A stretch of DNA of 64,000 nt, from NCBI GenBank assembly GCA_003669585.1, contig QWOQ01000007.1, forward strand, positions 1-64,000, in the 5' to 3' direction. This DNA is from Planctomycetota bacterium (lineage in GTDB: Bacteria > Planctomycetota > Planctomycetia > Pirellulales > UBA1268). Below are positions 23,318 to 33,128 of this stretch, piece after piece. The position numbers and the translations under genes are program-made. The number at the start of each line of letters is the position of its first letter. Positions within the stretch are counted from its first letter, which is position 1. The notes below the pieces were generated by a model that worked only from the letters and a program-made list of their open reading frames with translations, was not told the DNA's origin and made no database searches.

Positions 23318-25687
23318 TCACTTGGGACTCTTGTTCTCTTTGAGTCGGACAAGTTCCGGGGAGTCTGTCGAGGATTCAATCGCAGCGATTGTTTCGCGGA
23401 CGCTCTCGCCCTTCATACGCATCAGATCCGGTGGAAAGTCTTTCTCATCTTTCTCGAAGTAGTTCGCGATCCTGGTCAGTTCCGGAATGGCCGCCTTGGC
23501 GTGGGTGCCATAGGTGAGAAGGATCTTCATGAGTTCCGGTGTACGCTCCTGGCTTGCCCAGGGATTTTGATCGCGGGTGTAGATCACCAGAGCGTTGATG
23601 CCTTCCTCAATGTGGTGCTGCGACAAGAGACGCAGGCCTTCCAAGCGAATCCCGTCGGCGAACATCTCGCCGCTCGGCGCGGGCTGGACGATCGCCTCGT
23701 GAATGGCAGGCAGCAAAGGCTTGATCTCTTCGAGCGAAAGATGGCGATAGACCGAACCAATGCTGCCGCGAGCACGACCGTCTTGGTTCTTCAGCCCGGC
23801 CCGCACGGCCTTGTAAAGCGCGGGGCGATCCACGGCTTCCAGTGAGCGGCCAAGCAATCCTTCATTGTCGAATAGAGCGAACGAAAGATAGCGCTGCTGC
23901 ATGCCGCGCGGGTCGTTCTTCGCATCGACGCGTGCCAGCAGTTCGAGCAGTTGCGGCACCACCTTCGTGGCCGGCGCGCCGATAGCTGCGAGTGCTTCAG
24001 CCGCTTTGATGCGGAGCCAGAGGTCTTCGTGCGACAACGTCTTCTGCAGAGCATCCACGGCAGGCGCTCCACGACCGCGAAGGAAGATCAACCCCTGACA
24101 GGCACCATAGCGAGCATCGAGGCTGGGAGAGTCGAGCATCTCGACCAAAGGTGTCACGGGAGCATCCTTGCGGCGCCCCAGAGCCATCGCCGCTCGCTCG
24201 CGCACGACGGGCGACCAATTGCCAAGACGCTCGAGAATCTGTTCGTCGCTCAGCGCATCGTAGAAACTGTGGCGATCTTTGTTGTTCCAGCCACGCCCAT
24301 CGACGATGAGTGATTGAGCGGCGGCGGCATCGAGTTGCGGCACTGCATCAGGCTTTTTGCCAGTGAGATAAAGCTTCTCGAGCGGCATTGCGTAGGCCAG
24401 CAGATAGCCGCCGGTGCAATCCCATCCCGCGTAGCTATCTTCTTCGGGTTCTGGCGGGCCTTGATGCAGGAAATTTCCGTCCGCACCGCGCGCAAGGTCG
24501 AAATACCAACTTCCAAACTCACTCATCCATGCGCCGGTCGCATTCGAGCCAGACTGGGCGACGCCTGGCATCGCCCAAAGCATGTTGAAGAAATTGCCGG
24601 TGTGTCCGGTGTCCCGTTCCGCTCCGTGAGAAGCGACGCTCATGCGTGAGAAGAACTCCGCGCCTTTCGATTCACCGAGCAAGTTGAACAGCACGGCGGC
24701 CATTCCGCACTTGCCGTTGTCCTCGTGGTTCTCAATCCAGGGATGATGGTCGCCGTAGGGAATCGCGCCTTTGCCGATGTAAAAGCGCAGCAGCTTGGCA
24801 CTGCGCTCGATCGCCAGATCCAAGGCCGGGTCTTTCACGCCCGCCTCGCGAGCCATCACCAGCGAAATCGTCAGAGGCAAACCGGGGGAGTTCATCATCC
24901 CGTAGCCGCCCAGACGGCCGTCGGGCCGAGCGAACCCGTGGCCCCACGAACCGACCGCGCTTTGACCATGAGCGGCTTCGAGGGCCAGTCGGGTTAAGCC
25001 GGGCATGACCGAATCATCGCCCGTTGCGATCTTGTATTCGGCCAGGAACATCATGACGTAGCCGTAATACCAGGTTGCCATTCCTTCGGTTCTATAGTTC
25101 GCGGCCCACTCAGATTCCTTCTTGATCAGCGGGAGGTAGCTCGGGTCACCGCTGGCTAACAGAGCGAGCGCATTGAGCGATCGTGGAATGGGATCCAACT
25201 CTTTGGCATAGGAAGGTTTCGCCATTCGCTTGGCGAGATCCTTGCACCCTTGTTCGAGAATGAGTTTGGACTTCGGGCAATCATAAGGCGCCGTATCGCT
25301 ATAACTTCCGAGCACCGGAAGCTTCACCACGACTTCCGCCGAGCTGCCTGCGCGCAACCGAGTCAGGGTGAGATTGCCTTGGCCGGCTTCCGATTCGGCC
25401 AGGGTCAGAGCCTTGCCCATTTCGGTCCGCGGGTCATAGGAAAACGGCTTGCCGCCGACGCCGAGAATCGAGTCGCCGACCGCGAGAACGCCGTCAGCGG
25501 GAGAATCATTTTCCACCTTGGTAATTGTGATCTCGCGGGCATCGGATGTGACCATCTTCTCACTACGAATCCAGCCTCGCAGGCCCGTGGCACCGAGATT
25601 CCAGTCGTGCTTCGCGCCTACTGCAGAGCTTGAGCCATGCGCCGCGAAAACGACGGTGAGTGCGAGGAGGATGAGCCTGTTTTTCAT
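23318..25687 (-). CDS. Exported PDZ + HEAT-repeat protein (DUF6288-like)
   Basis: The protein has 789 residues and a signal peptide (LILLALTVVFAAHGSSSAVG). A PDZ-like domain covers about 55-120 (ITITKVENDSPADGVLAVGD, ILGVGGKPFS). The middle, about 150-480, is alpha-helical and resembles alpha/alpha-toroid proteins (LNALALLASGDPSYLPLIK, TWYYGYVMMFLAEYKIATGD). HEAT-type repeats follow from about 490 (WSPVVRERAAMALGRRKDAP, LWLRIKAAEALAAIGAPATK). The layout fits DUF6288 family proteins of planctomycetes and verrucomicrobia, whose activity is unknown to me. It heads the esterase array on the - strand and may be its first gene. A relic of a second copy is at 15736-15884. Confidence 0.72.
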   Translation of the reverse strand: MKNRLILLALTVVFAAHGSSSAVGAKHDWNLGATGLRGWIRSEKMVTSDAREITITKVENDSPADGVLAVGDSILGVGGKPFSYDPRTEMGKALTLAESEAGQGNLTLTRLRAGSSAEVVVKLPVLGSYSDTAPYDCPKSKLILEQGCKDLAKRMAKPSYAKELDPIPRSLNALALLASGDPSYLPLIKKESEWAANYRTEGMATWYYGYVMMFLAEYKIATGDDSVMPGLTRLALEAAHGQSAVGSWGHGFARPDGRLGGYGMMNSPGLPLTISLVMAREAGVKDPALDLAIERSAKLLRFYIGKGAIPYGDHHPWIENHEDNGKCGMAAVLFNLLGESKGAEFFSRMSVASHGAERDTGHTGNFFNMLWAMPGVAQSGSNATGAWMSEFGSWYFDLARGADGNFLHQGPPEPEEDSYAGWDCTGGYLLAYAMPLEKLYLTGKKPDAVPQLDAAAAQSLIVDGRGWNNKDRHSFYDALSDEQILERLGNWSPVVRERAAMALGRRKDAPVTPLVEMLDSPSLDARYGACQGLIFLRGRGAPAVDALQKTLSHEDLWLRIKAAEALAAIGAPATKVVPQLLELLARVDAKNDPRGMQQRYLSFALFDNEGLLGRSLEAVDRPALYKAVRAGLKNQDGRARGSIGSVYRHLSLEEIKPLLPAIHEAIVQPAPSGEMFADGIRLEGLRLLSQHHIEEGINALVIYTRDQNPWASQERTPELMKILLTYGTHAKAAIPELTRIANYFEKDEKDFPPDLMRMKGESVRETIAAIESSTDSPELVRLKENKSPK

Positions 25688-26254
25688 GCTGATCAGTTCC
25701 TGGGTTGGATGGGGAGCTTGGTCATGAAGTCTGTTCTTGATTCAGATTGAATGTAACTGATACGGACAGAAACTTCATTCATGACATCGCAAGTCACACT
25801 GCCTGATTCATGGAACGATTCGGTGATACTACGGAGTGAGACAATTGGTTTCGCGACAAAACAGTTCGAATTCAAGACAGATTCTCTTGTGCCCCGATCT
25901 CGTCGAGTTGCCCTTCTGTTGGATTTGAACTGAGGGCTGAAGTGGAACACTCTCATCCATCTTCCCGGGAACTCATCGCTCCGCCGACGCGTAAGGCTGG
26001 AAATCGATTATCGATAAGTATGTCGCCGAGCGCCTTGTGGATGAGATGATGGCCGACATGACTTCACGTAGCACCGGTCTGACAAACGACTTCCGAACCC
26101 AGACGAATAATCCACGTGCGAAAGCAGCAACCTGGCGAGTCATGTCTTATGGCAATAAACGCTTGTTCATGTGCCGCTTGAAACGTACATTAAGCCAAAC
26201 GCCCGATGGTCGCGCGACTTGATGCCCTCCTCCAACGCTCCTGCGTCCGCCACA
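25688..26254. other. Intergenic region between divergent transcription units
   Basis: This 567-base gap separates the - strand DUF6288-like gene from the + strand cytochrome-type gene and should contain promoters for both. I see no recognisable gene. The stretch near 25995 (ATCGATTATCGAT) is a small inverted repeat of unknown meaning. The open frames here have no coding-like composition or motifs. Confidence 0.5.
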
Positions 26255-28663
26255 ATGATTCGTTATCTTCCGGTCATCATTCTGCTGTCCTGCTTGGTCG
26301 TCGATAACTGCGTTGCCGATGATCCTTCGTTCGAAAGGGATCTCGAGCCTTGGCTTCAGGCGCACTGTCTCTCCTGTCATGGCTCAGAAAAACAGGAAGG
26401 AGAATTTCGGATCGATACGTTGTCTCGCGAAGTCGGGATGCAGGATACTTCGCACTGGTCCGAGATTATCGAACGAATCAACTCCGGTGAGATGCCTCCC
26501 AAAGATGCAAAAACGCAACCCTCAGCGGTCGAAATCGCGAAGGTTGTAGAATGGCTGGCGGCTCGTATTAAAGAAGGCGAAGCGACACGGATGGCTCGTC
26601 GTGATCGAGTTTCCTATCACCGGCTGACACGGGAAGAGTATGTCAACTCGGTGCGAGATTTGATCGGCGTCGAGTATGACGCATCGGATCCCGGCGGCTT
26701 GCTCGAGGATCCGGAATGGAATGGCTTCGAGCGATTGGGGTCTGTGCTGACTCTGTCCGGAACCCACATTGAAAAATATATGACAGCGGCCGAAATTGTG
26801 CTGGCTGAGGCGTACCCGGACAAGAAAATTGAGTATCTCGACCTGAGTCACCGCGCGGTGGAGATGAGGCCTGGGCAACCCCATTACGAGCGTCTGGAAA
26901 AGGCTGGCCTGCTCGATAAGGTGCGTTATCCAATGTCGACGTCAGGTGAACTGTTTCGTTCGTCGAGTCCCTTTCACGGCCCTGGACGCACTTTTCCCGG
27001 CCCCGGAATTTATGAGATCAGTTACACCGTCAGTGGATTGAAGCCGGAGAATCAAAGGCCGCCACGAATGCAGGTGTATGAGCACAAACTGGATCGTGTT
27101 TTGTTTGAACGGGATATTATCGCGCCGGAGGATACGCCGATAACGGTAACCTTCCGAACTCATCTGGTGCGTCACCCCGAGATTCATGTGATCAACATCG
27201 CGGCCGGACCACGGCATCCACGAAACAATGCAGAAAGCCGAATTCCCTTCATCACCACCGCGGATCCTCGCGCACCATGGCAAATGAAGATCATCGATGA
27301 ACAGGGTCTCCCGAGAGTTCCCATCCTGATTATCGATTCGATTTCCATGCGTGGACCGATCGTGACAAAAGAAGAACAGACCCGGCGTGATGAATACATG
27401 GCTGCCGAGGATGGCAACATGGAGCAGGTCCGCGTCGGACTGGAAGCCATGGCAAAGCGGGCATTTCGGCGGCCGTTGAAAGAAGGCGAGTTGCAGAATT
27501 GGCTGAAGATCGTTGAAGAGGAAATCGCTGCCGGTGAAAAATTGACTGATGCGATTAAATCAGCGGTGACCGCAATCCTGTGTTCGAAGAGTTTTCTGTT
27601 TTTGATAGAGGGTGATTCAAACGAAGATCGACACACATTGAACGACTGGGAACTGGCATCGCGTATGTCGTATCTCCTCTGGAGCACAATGCCGGACGAT
27701 GAACTGATGCAGGCTGCCGAACAAGGTCGATTGCATGAAAAAGCTGAACTTCAGCAACAGCTCGTTCGCATGCTGGCGGATTCACGTTCAGATCGTTTCA
27801 TTCAATCGTTTCCGACTCAATGGCTGCGACTACGGAAAGTTGGCATGTTCGCGCCAGATAAAAACATCTATCCCAATTACGACAGTCACCTCGAAAAAAG
27901 CATGATTGAGGAGCCGTTGGCGTTTTTTGGTGAAGTGTTAAGGAAGGGCCTGACTCTACGCGAATTTATCAACTCCGAATGGACCATGGTGAATTCGCGG
28001 TTAGCCGGTTTCTATGGTCTGCCGGAGGTGACCGTCGACGAGTTTCAACGGGTCTCTCTCAGGCCTGATGATCATCGTGGTGGTCTGCTGACTCACGCGG
28101 CGGTTCTTTCGCTTACGTCAGACGGCACTCGTCATCGTCCGGTTCATCGTGGAGTTTGGTTGTCGGAATCGATTTTCGGTAAGACGCCACCGCCACCGCC
28201 AGCCAACGTGGATCCGATCGAACCGAACCCGGTAGATGCTCCGAAGGCAACGATTCGAATGAAACTGCAGGCTCATATTCATGACGAGCGATGTGCTTCG
28301 TGCCATAGAAACATTGATCCGCTGGGTATGGCATTCGATAATTACAATGCGATTGGCGAATGGCGTACGCACGAAAAAGTCGAAGGGACAGGAGATGATC
28401 CGCCAGTTGATCCCAGCGGCGTGCTGCCGGACGGTAGAAAATTCGCCAATACTGAGGAGTTTAGGCAACTGTTGATGGCTGACATGAGCGCGTTCAATGT
28501 GGCCTTTATTGAGAAACTGGCAACCTACGGAATGCGGCGCACAATGTCGTTTGAAGATCGTGACGAGTTGAAAGAAATTGCACGGATCAGTCGCGAGAAG
28601 GATTACCGGGTCAAAGACATACTCGAAGCGTTTGTGCTTTCAGATCTATTTCAGAAAAGATGA
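26255..28663 (+). CDS. Planctomycete cytochrome-type DUF1587/1595/1592/1588/1585 protein
   Basis: ATG 26255 starts the signal peptide (RYLPVIILLSCLVVDNCVA); the frame opens earlier at GTG 26171 but nothing there looks coding. The protein has 802 residues. The order is typical: a PSCyt1 haem-binding CLSCHG near residue 38; DUF1587 with RLTREEYVNSVRDLIG; a carbohydrate-binding-like stretch; DUF1595 (AFRRPLKEGELQNWL); DUF1592 (ELASRMSYLLWSTMPDDELM); DUF1588 (GGLLTHAAVL, CASCHRNIDPLG); DUF1585 (KLATYGMRRTMSFEDRDEL). Two CxxCH motifs suggest a c-type cytochrome in the periplasm. Its function is unknown, but such genes nearly always precede a DUF1552 gene, as here, though a small extra gene lies in between. 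Confidence 0.9.
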   Translation: MIRYLPVIILLSCLVVDNCVADDPSFERDLEPWLQAHCLSCHGSEKQEGEFRIDTLSREVGMQDTSHWSEIIERINSGEMPPKDAKTQPSAVEIAKVVEWLAARIKEGEATRMARRDRVSYHRLTREEYVNSVRDLIGVEYDASDPGGLLEDPEWNGFERLGSVLTLSGTHIEKYMTAAEIVLAEAYPDKKIEYLDLSHRAVEMRPGQPHYERLEKAGLLDKVRYPMSTSGELFRSSSPFHGPGRTFPGPGIYEISYTVSGLKPENQRPPRMQVYEHKLDRVLFERDIIAPEDTPITVTFRTHLVRHPEIHVINIAAGPRHPRNNAESRIPFITTADPRAPWQMKIIDEQGLPRVPILIIDSISMRGPIVTKEEQTRRDEYMAAEDGNMEQVRVGLEAMAKRAFRRPLKEGELQNWLKIVEEEIAAGEKLTDAIKSAVTAILCSKSFLFLIEGDSNEDRHTLNDWELASRMSYLLWSTMPDDELMQAAEQGRLHEKAELQQQLVRMLADSRSDRFIQSFPTQWLRLRKVGMFAPDKNIYPNYDSHLEKSMIEEPLAFFGEVLRKGLTLREFINSEWTMVNSRLAGFYGLPEVTVDEFQRVSLRPDDHRGGLLTHAAVLSLTSDGTRHRPVHRGVWLSESIFGKTPPPPPANVDPIEPNPVDAPKATIRMKLQAHIHDERCASCHRNIDPLGMAFDNYNAIGEWRTHEKVEGTGDDPPVDPSGVLPDGRKFANTEEFRQLLMADMSAFNVAFIEKLATYGMRRTMSFEDRDELKEIARISREKDYRVKDILEAFVLSDLFQKR

Positions 28664-28673
28664 TGGCGAGCAG

Positions 28674-28794
28674 TTAGCAGTTAGCGGTTAGCGGTTGAGC
28701 AAAGGAATTCGAAACACATCTATTTGGAGAAGCGTGAAATGTCAGCAACCATTTTGCGTTCGTGCTAACCACTATCAGCTAAAAGCTAACTCTC
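28674..28794. repeat. GTTAGC repeat cluster flanking the four-helix-bundle gene
   Basis: Bases 28674-28696 carry tandem GTTAGC units (CAGTTAGCAGTTAGCGGTT and on). Bases 28770-28793 carry the same word in the opposite direction (GCTAACC, AGCTAAAAGCTAAC). A weaker run (CCGCTAACGACTAAAAGCC) follows the small gene at 29146-29165. Such runs are absent from the neighbouring genes, so they mark the edges of an inserted segment. Confidence 0.65.
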
Positions 28795-29154
28795 ATGAAG
28801 GATTTTCGAGATCTGAAGATTTGGGGCCGCTCACATCAGCTGACACTTCAGGTGTATAAATTGACTCGTAGTTTTCCCAAAGAAGAAATGTATGGATTGG
28901 TGAGTCAGATGCGTCGCTCGGCTTCGTCGGTACCAACCAACATTGCTGAGGGTTGCGGACGGAACACCGACGCTGACTTTGCACGTTTTCTGGATGCGAG
29001 TATGGGTTCCGCATCCGAATTGGACTACCAGCTCATTTTGTCTCGCGACTTGGCCTATCTCTCACTCGATGCATACGAAACAATCAACACTGAACTGGTC
29101 GAAATTAAAAAGATGCTCAACGCTTTCATCCAAAAGCTCCGAGCTAGCCGCTAA
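28795..29154 (+). CDS. Four-helix-bundle protein (23S rRNA intervening-sequence / S23 type)
   Basis: This 119-residue protein matches the family first described as encoded in 23S rRNA intervening sequences. Diagnostic stretches are DLKIWGRSHQLTLQVYKLTR, MRRSASSVPTNIAEG and FLDASMGSASELDYQL, all predicted helical. The fold is a pentamer-forming four-helix bundle, and the same fold is used by the Avd accessory protein of diversity-generating retroelements. This member looks like the IVS type. The gene sits between two genes that normally adjoin and is flanked by GTTAGC repeats, so it was probably inserted. The cellular role of the family is not established. Confidence 0.88.
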   Translation: MKDFRDLKIWGRSHQLTLQVYKLTRSFPKEEMYGLVSQMRRSASSVPTNIAEGCGRNTDADFARFLDASMGSASELDYQLILSRDLAYLSLDAYETINTELVEIKKMLNAFIQKLRASR

Positions 29155-29179
29155 CGACTAAAAGCCAAAAGCTCTCCCC

Positions 29180-30547
29180 ATGAACATTCAAACAAACAAA
29201 TGGCTATTGAACCGGCGGCACGTTCTTCGCGGGCTTGGTGCCAGCATCGCTCTTCCGATGCTGAACTGTATGCAGGCCACGGGTAGCCTGCGAGCACCAG
29301 CTTCGCCGAAACGCAGTGTATTTCTCTACATCCCCAATGGCGTCAACACTCTGACCTGGCAGATTGAGAAGCCGGGAACGGATTACGAATTCACCGCGCC
29401 GCTGAAATCTCTGGAACATCATCGCCAGGATATCACTCCCATCAGTGGTCTGCATCATCCGATGGTGATCGGTAAGGCTCACAACTGCGATCAAGTCTGG
29501 CTCACCGGCGCGAACGTTCCGGGTAATGGTGGGGCCTTTCGAAACACGGTGTCTGCTGACCAGTTGATTGCGGAGGTGCAGGGAGAATTCACTCGCTTCC
29601 CATCGCTCGAAATAGCAATTGATGGTTTTTCGCTGGCTTGGTCCCGTGACGGTATTCAGATTCCGGCTGAACGGAATGTGAAGGCCATTTTTGAGCATCT
29701 GTTTGGCGAAGAATCTGGCGGCAAAGATGCCGTTCGCCGTCGTCTGAATCGCCGCGGCAGCATATTGGACGGAGTCCTCAGCGACGCGGAGAGCGTGAAT
29801 CAAAAACTGAGCACAGAAGATCGCAGTAAACTGGACGAGTATCTGACAGCAGTTCGTCAGGTTGAATTGCGAACTGAAAAGGCGGAAACGTGGCTCAATG
29901 TACCCCGTCCCACGCTTGATGGTTCTGTTGCCGATCGATTCACTCGTCAGATGAACCAGGATCAGGTTCGAGAATATCATCGCCTGTTTTATGACCTGAT
30001 GGTTCTGGCTCTTCGCACAGATACGACAAGAGTCATCACCTGCATGATCGGCAGTGAATCCAACGGCGGGGCGATTCCGGACATTGGCATATCACAGACT
30101 CGACATGGACTTTCGCATCACAACGGCGACCCGGAACAACTGCGTCGTCTGACTCAGACCGACACTTTTCATGTGGAACAGTTCAGCTACTTCCTCGACC
30201 AACTCAAAGCCCATCAGGAAGATGGCGGCAACCTGCTGGACACAACTCAGGTGCTGTGGGGCAGCGGCATGTCCTACGGGCACAGTCACGGAAATGCGAA
30301 CCTGCCGACGCTGTATGCCGGCGGACGAAACCTCGGCGTGAAGCACGGCCAGCACGTCGACTTTAACCTGCCGAAGATTGGAAAATACAACGTCGCTGAA
30401 GCGAATGATCACTACAAAATCTGCGGTCGTCCTGTCGATGACAAGGCACGATTGTGCAATCTGCTGCTGACCATGGTACAGCGTTGTGGCGTGGAAACGG
30501 AAGAATTTCAGGATAGTGTTGGCGTCATTTCTGAAGTGGTGGCTTGA
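29180..30547 (+). CDS. DUF1552 protein, Tat-exported
   Basis: The protein has 455 residues. The N-terminus carries a twin-arginine-type signal ([18 protein letters not shown]), implying export of a folded protein. The body matches DUF1552: [47 protein letters not shown] and [19 protein letters not shown]. Family members are found beside DUF1592-type cytochrome proteins in planctomycetes and likely work with them, possibly on an extracellular polymer; the reaction is unknown. It starts 25 bases after the four-helix-bundle gene, four bases before the next gene ends its spacer, and reads in the same direction. Confidence 0.88.
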   Translation: MNIQTNKWLLNRRHVLRGLGASIALPMLNCMQATGSLRAPASPKRSVFLYIPNGVNTLTWQIEKPGTDYEFTAPLKSLEHHRQDITPISGLHHPMVIGKAHNCDQVWLTGANVPGNGGAFRNTVSADQLIAEVQGEFTRFPSLEIAIDGFSLAWSRDGIQIPAERNVKAIFEHLFGEESGGKDAVRRRLNRRGSILDGVLSDAESVNQKLSTEDRSKLDEYLTAVRQVELRTEKAETWLNVPRPTLDGSVADRFTRQMNQDQVREYHRLFYDLMVLALRTDTTRVITCMIGSESNGGAIPDIGISQTRHGLSHHNGDPEQLRRLTQTDTFHVEQFSYFLDQLKAHQEDGGNLLDTTQVLWGSGMSYGHSHGNANLPTLYAGGRNLGVKHGQHVDFNLPKIGKYNVAEANDHYKICGRPVDDKARLCNLLLTMVQRCGVETEEFQDSVGVISEVVA

Positions 30548-30550
30548 TCG

Positions 30551-31783
30551 ATGCGAAACGTATTCCTCGACGAACGTCCACTTGCATTATTGCTGTTCGC
30601 CGTCGCGTTTTTCTCTTGTCTTGCAACCTCCTTTGCGCAAGAACCTCAATTTCGTACTGATGAAGGTGCTGACAAGAAACTGCCGTGGTTCAAACCTGTG
30701 GCCGGTCAGTTTCCGCCGAAGGGTTCGCCCCATTCCATTCAGGGCGAATTGATCCGCATGGATCACCAAGAACGGCAGTTCGTGATTCGTGTCGATCGGA
30801 ACGACTCACAGGATCGGGGCGTCTGGGATCTGCCACTGTCGCTGGACATGTTGCCATACGGTTCCATCTACTACAACGGAGCCTTCGCTGCGCTTTGTGA
30901 TATCCCATTGGGGACTCATCTGCATACATGGTGTTACGTCAAAGGGGAATCGGACGAACGCCCGCCATTGGCTGTGTTCCACGATCGTATTTCACCGGAA
31001 GCCGAGTTCCGACGCTGCATTCTTGTCGAAGATGATTTTACGTTCCGCGTGAGACAGCAACAGATCTGGAGAATTGACAACGTTGATCTGGAGAAAAAGA
31101 AACTGTCAGCGACGTTGTTACAAAACGGAAAACCGGTGAGTGATCTGAAGCTTTTTGATCTGCTCAGCCGGACGCGTGTTTACAAGGAACATGGATTTGT
31201 AACGCTGGAATCACTGGAGAAGGATCAGTTGGTTCAATTCAATCTCACGTGGGTAGGATTGTTTGGGCCGGGTCGCATCCAGGAAATATATCTCGATGAG
31301 ATCAGTCGGAAACTGGCGTTCGATCAACAGATGCAACGTCATCAACTTCATATTCGTGAACGGGGGTTGCCGGCCTGGGTGGACGCAGTCGATGATAAGA
31401 AGCAGATTGTGACAATGACATTCTTTGATAGTGTCGATCCCGTCCTGTTCGATGAATTGACGATTATCAATCCGGAACCTATTGGCTGGCCAGCAACGCT
31501 CTTCGGCAAAGGTGGAGCGAAAGATGATCTGGCTCCAAAAGGCACGATCGCGGTCGCTCGGGAATCCTTGATGACCTACGATCCCACAAACGATCGGAAG
31601 GGCGGCAATATTCTGAAGATCAGCAAAACACCGGTCGTCCCCGGATGCAGCGGTGTGCAGATCCAGCTGGAGTGCGGCATGATGCTGGAAGGTTTCCGTC
31701 CTGGGAAAATCGTCTGCTTCTATCCCACCAGCTGGCCATTTGTAACAGTTCCCATGGAGGAATCCTTTCATGGGCGCGAATGA
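30551..31783 (+). CDS. Exported protein of unknown function
   Basis: The 410-residue protein has a signal peptide (LALLLFAVAFFSCLATSFAQ). I recognise no family. The text suggests mostly beta structure with repeated short barrels (LIRMDHQERQFVIRVDRND, VDDKKQIVTMTFFDSVDP), which may be a duplicated fold. It begins three bases after the DUF1552 stop, so it is almost certainly co-transcribed and probably acts in the same periplasmic process. The end of the gene is 114 bases from the stop of the convergent FGE-fold gene. Confidence 0.7.
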   Translation: MRNVFLDERPLALLLFAVAFFSCLATSFAQEPQFRTDEGADKKLPWFKPVAGQFPPKGSPHSIQGELIRMDHQERQFVIRVDRNDSQDRGVWDLPLSLDMLPYGSIYYNGAFAALCDIPLGTHLHTWCYVKGESDERPPLAVFHDRISPEAEFRRCILVEDDFTFRVRQQQIWRIDNVDLEKKKLSATLLQNGKPVSDLKLFDLLSRTRVYKEHGFVTLESLEKDQLVQFNLTWVGLFGPGRIQEIYLDEISRKLAFDQQMQRHQLHIRERGLPAWVDAVDDKKQIVTMTFFDSVDPVLFDELTIINPEPIGWPATLFGKGGAKDDLAPKGTIAVARESLMTYDPTNDRKGGNILKISKTPVVPGCSGVQIQLECGMMLEGFRPGKIVCFYPTSWPFVTVPMEESFHGRE

Positions 31784-31897
31784 GCAATAAACGTACGATA
31801 TTGCAGCGTATGCTGCACCAATCTACTCTACGCAGTTTGAACCCGCCTCCTCTCGCTCTGAAAACGTCAGGCTTCGGCATCCGTGCCTGCGCTACTG

Positions 31898-32710
31898 CTA
31901 CTGTGCCGACTGACTGCGGGCCACACGGAAACCCAGGCTGCTGTTGCGGAACGACGGGCCGATGCTGCTGCGGTACGCCGACCGGCAGAAGCCCGGGCGG
32001 TCCCTCCAGCCCCCGCCACGAAGCACGCGGCTCGAGCCCCCTCCGGGGCCAATTGGATCGACACCGCCTGAAAGTTTTTTATCGTGCCAATCCGAGCACC
32101 ACTCCCACGCGTTGCCGTGCATGTCGTGCAAGCCCCACGGATTGGGTTTTTTCAAGCCAAACTTGTGGGCGTATTTCTCGTCAACATTTTCAGAATTGCC
32201 GTTGAACCACGCATACTCGCCCAACTGCTTTTCATCATCGCCAAATGAATACGCCGTTGTCGTTCCTGCACGGCACGCATATTCCCACTCTGCTTCTGTC
32301 GCAAGACGATACTCTTCGTCTGCTTTCAGCTTTCCAGCCTTGCGTTCAATCTCTGTCAGGTTCTGGCAAAACGCCGTCGCATCATCCCAGCTCACATACG
32401 TTGCCGGGCAGTCCTTGTCGGCCTTTACCAATGGCTGCTCTTTCCACGGCTCCGTGCCCATCACTTCCTTCCACTGTCCTTGAGTCACTTCCGTCTTGCC
32501 AAGTGAGAATGGCTTTATCAGCGTCACGGTAATCTGTGCCTCGTTCTCTTGACGACCCTTCTCACCCACCGGGCTGCCCATCGTGAACGTCCCAGCCGGA
32601 ATCTCAATCAACTCCATGTCAATTGAATTGGTGACGCTTGGGAGCTTTACGCCCTGTGCGAACACTGGTGCACAAAACAGTATCGCAGCCATGACAAAAG
32701 CGACACGCAT
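31898..32710 (-). CDS. FGE-sulfatase-fold (SUMF1-like) exported protein with DGR-type variable region (copy 1)
   Basis: ATG 32710 begins the signal peptide (RVAFVMAAILFCAPVFAQG), shared with the other two FGE genes; 270 residues. The formylglycine-generating-enzyme fold is plain: SIDMELIEIPAGTFTMGSP, GKTEVTQGQWKEVMG, YRLATEAEWEYACRAGTTTA and DMHGNAWEWCSDW. The C-terminus has the RVLRGGGW ... CRSAYR ... LGFRVARSQ frame seen in targets of diversity-generating retroelements, with variable codons between fixed ones. I see only one of the cysteines near the catalytic site of true FGE, so a ligand-binding role is more likely than sulfatase activation. The 5' leader and the 3' flank also match copy 2. 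Confidence 0.88.
   Translation of the reverse strand: MRVAFVMAAILFCAPVFAQGVKLPSVTNSIDMELIEIPAGTFTMGSPVGEKGRQENEAQITVTLIKPFSLGKTEVTQGQWKEVMGTEPWKEQPLVKADKDCPATYVSWDDATAFCQNLTEIERKAGKLKADEEYRLATEAEWEYACRAGTTTAYSFGDDEKQLGEYAWFNGNSENVDEKYAHKFGLKKPNPWGLHDMHGNAWEWCSDWHDKKLSGGVDPIGPGGGSSRVLRGGGWRDRPGFCRSAYRSSIGPSFRNSSLGFRVARSQSAQ
31910..32035 (-). other. DGR-type variable region VR1
   Basis: The last 42 codons before the invariant end (CGCAGTCAG). Fixed codons (TGG, CCG, TGC CGG TCG GCG, CGC, CCG TCG, CGC, CTGGGTTTCCGTGTG) alternate with variable ones that all end in C here: GAC CGC, TTC, TAC, AGC AGC ATC GGC, TTC, AAC AGC AGC. This fits AAC codons in an unseen template mutated at both adenines. 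Confidence 0.8.
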
Positions 32711-33128
32711 GGAAATTCCCTTGTAAAGTGTGGTGCCCGGGATGAGACCCGGGATTAGATTACAGGCGACACGTGGCAAGCGATAACGACGCCCCGCCCC
32801 GCATTACAAACACATTCGGAGAACTCAAAATGAGTTCTTAAAAAAGACCTGCGATATCGCCCGCATCACTTCACTACTTTTTTAAATCAAAATACACTCT
32901 GCCTGAATTTGATATTGAGTATCGTGCGTAAAAATTGCATCGTCACACTGAAACAGAGGGAGTCGCAATGAGTCAGGAAAGTTCTATTTTTAAATATGAT
33001 GGCCAAGACTTCTGACCGTCGCTGGGTGCACCGGATTCTGCAGCGCCGTTTTGAGAATATGCGATTTTCGCTGTTGTGAAGATACGATCATTCTTCCAAA
33101 GAACGAACAATGTGAAAGCCGATCGCGC
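32711..33128. other. Divergent promoter region between FGE copy 1 and the second DUF1592-type gene
   Basis: This 418-base, relatively AT-rich region (for example ACTACTTTTTTAAATC near 32880) should contain divergent promoters. Next to the FGE start, CCCGGG at 32736 and 32748 can pair across a six-base loop in the leader of the FGE mRNA. The leader is related to those of FGE copies 2 and 3 (GTCGTTATCGC ... ATCCCGGG). No small gene is seen. Confidence 0.5.

Noticed and set aside
28674-29165. GTTAGC repeats considered as a CRISPR array
   Set aside because: The units are six to eight bases, tandem or inverted, with no equal-length spacers and no cas genes.
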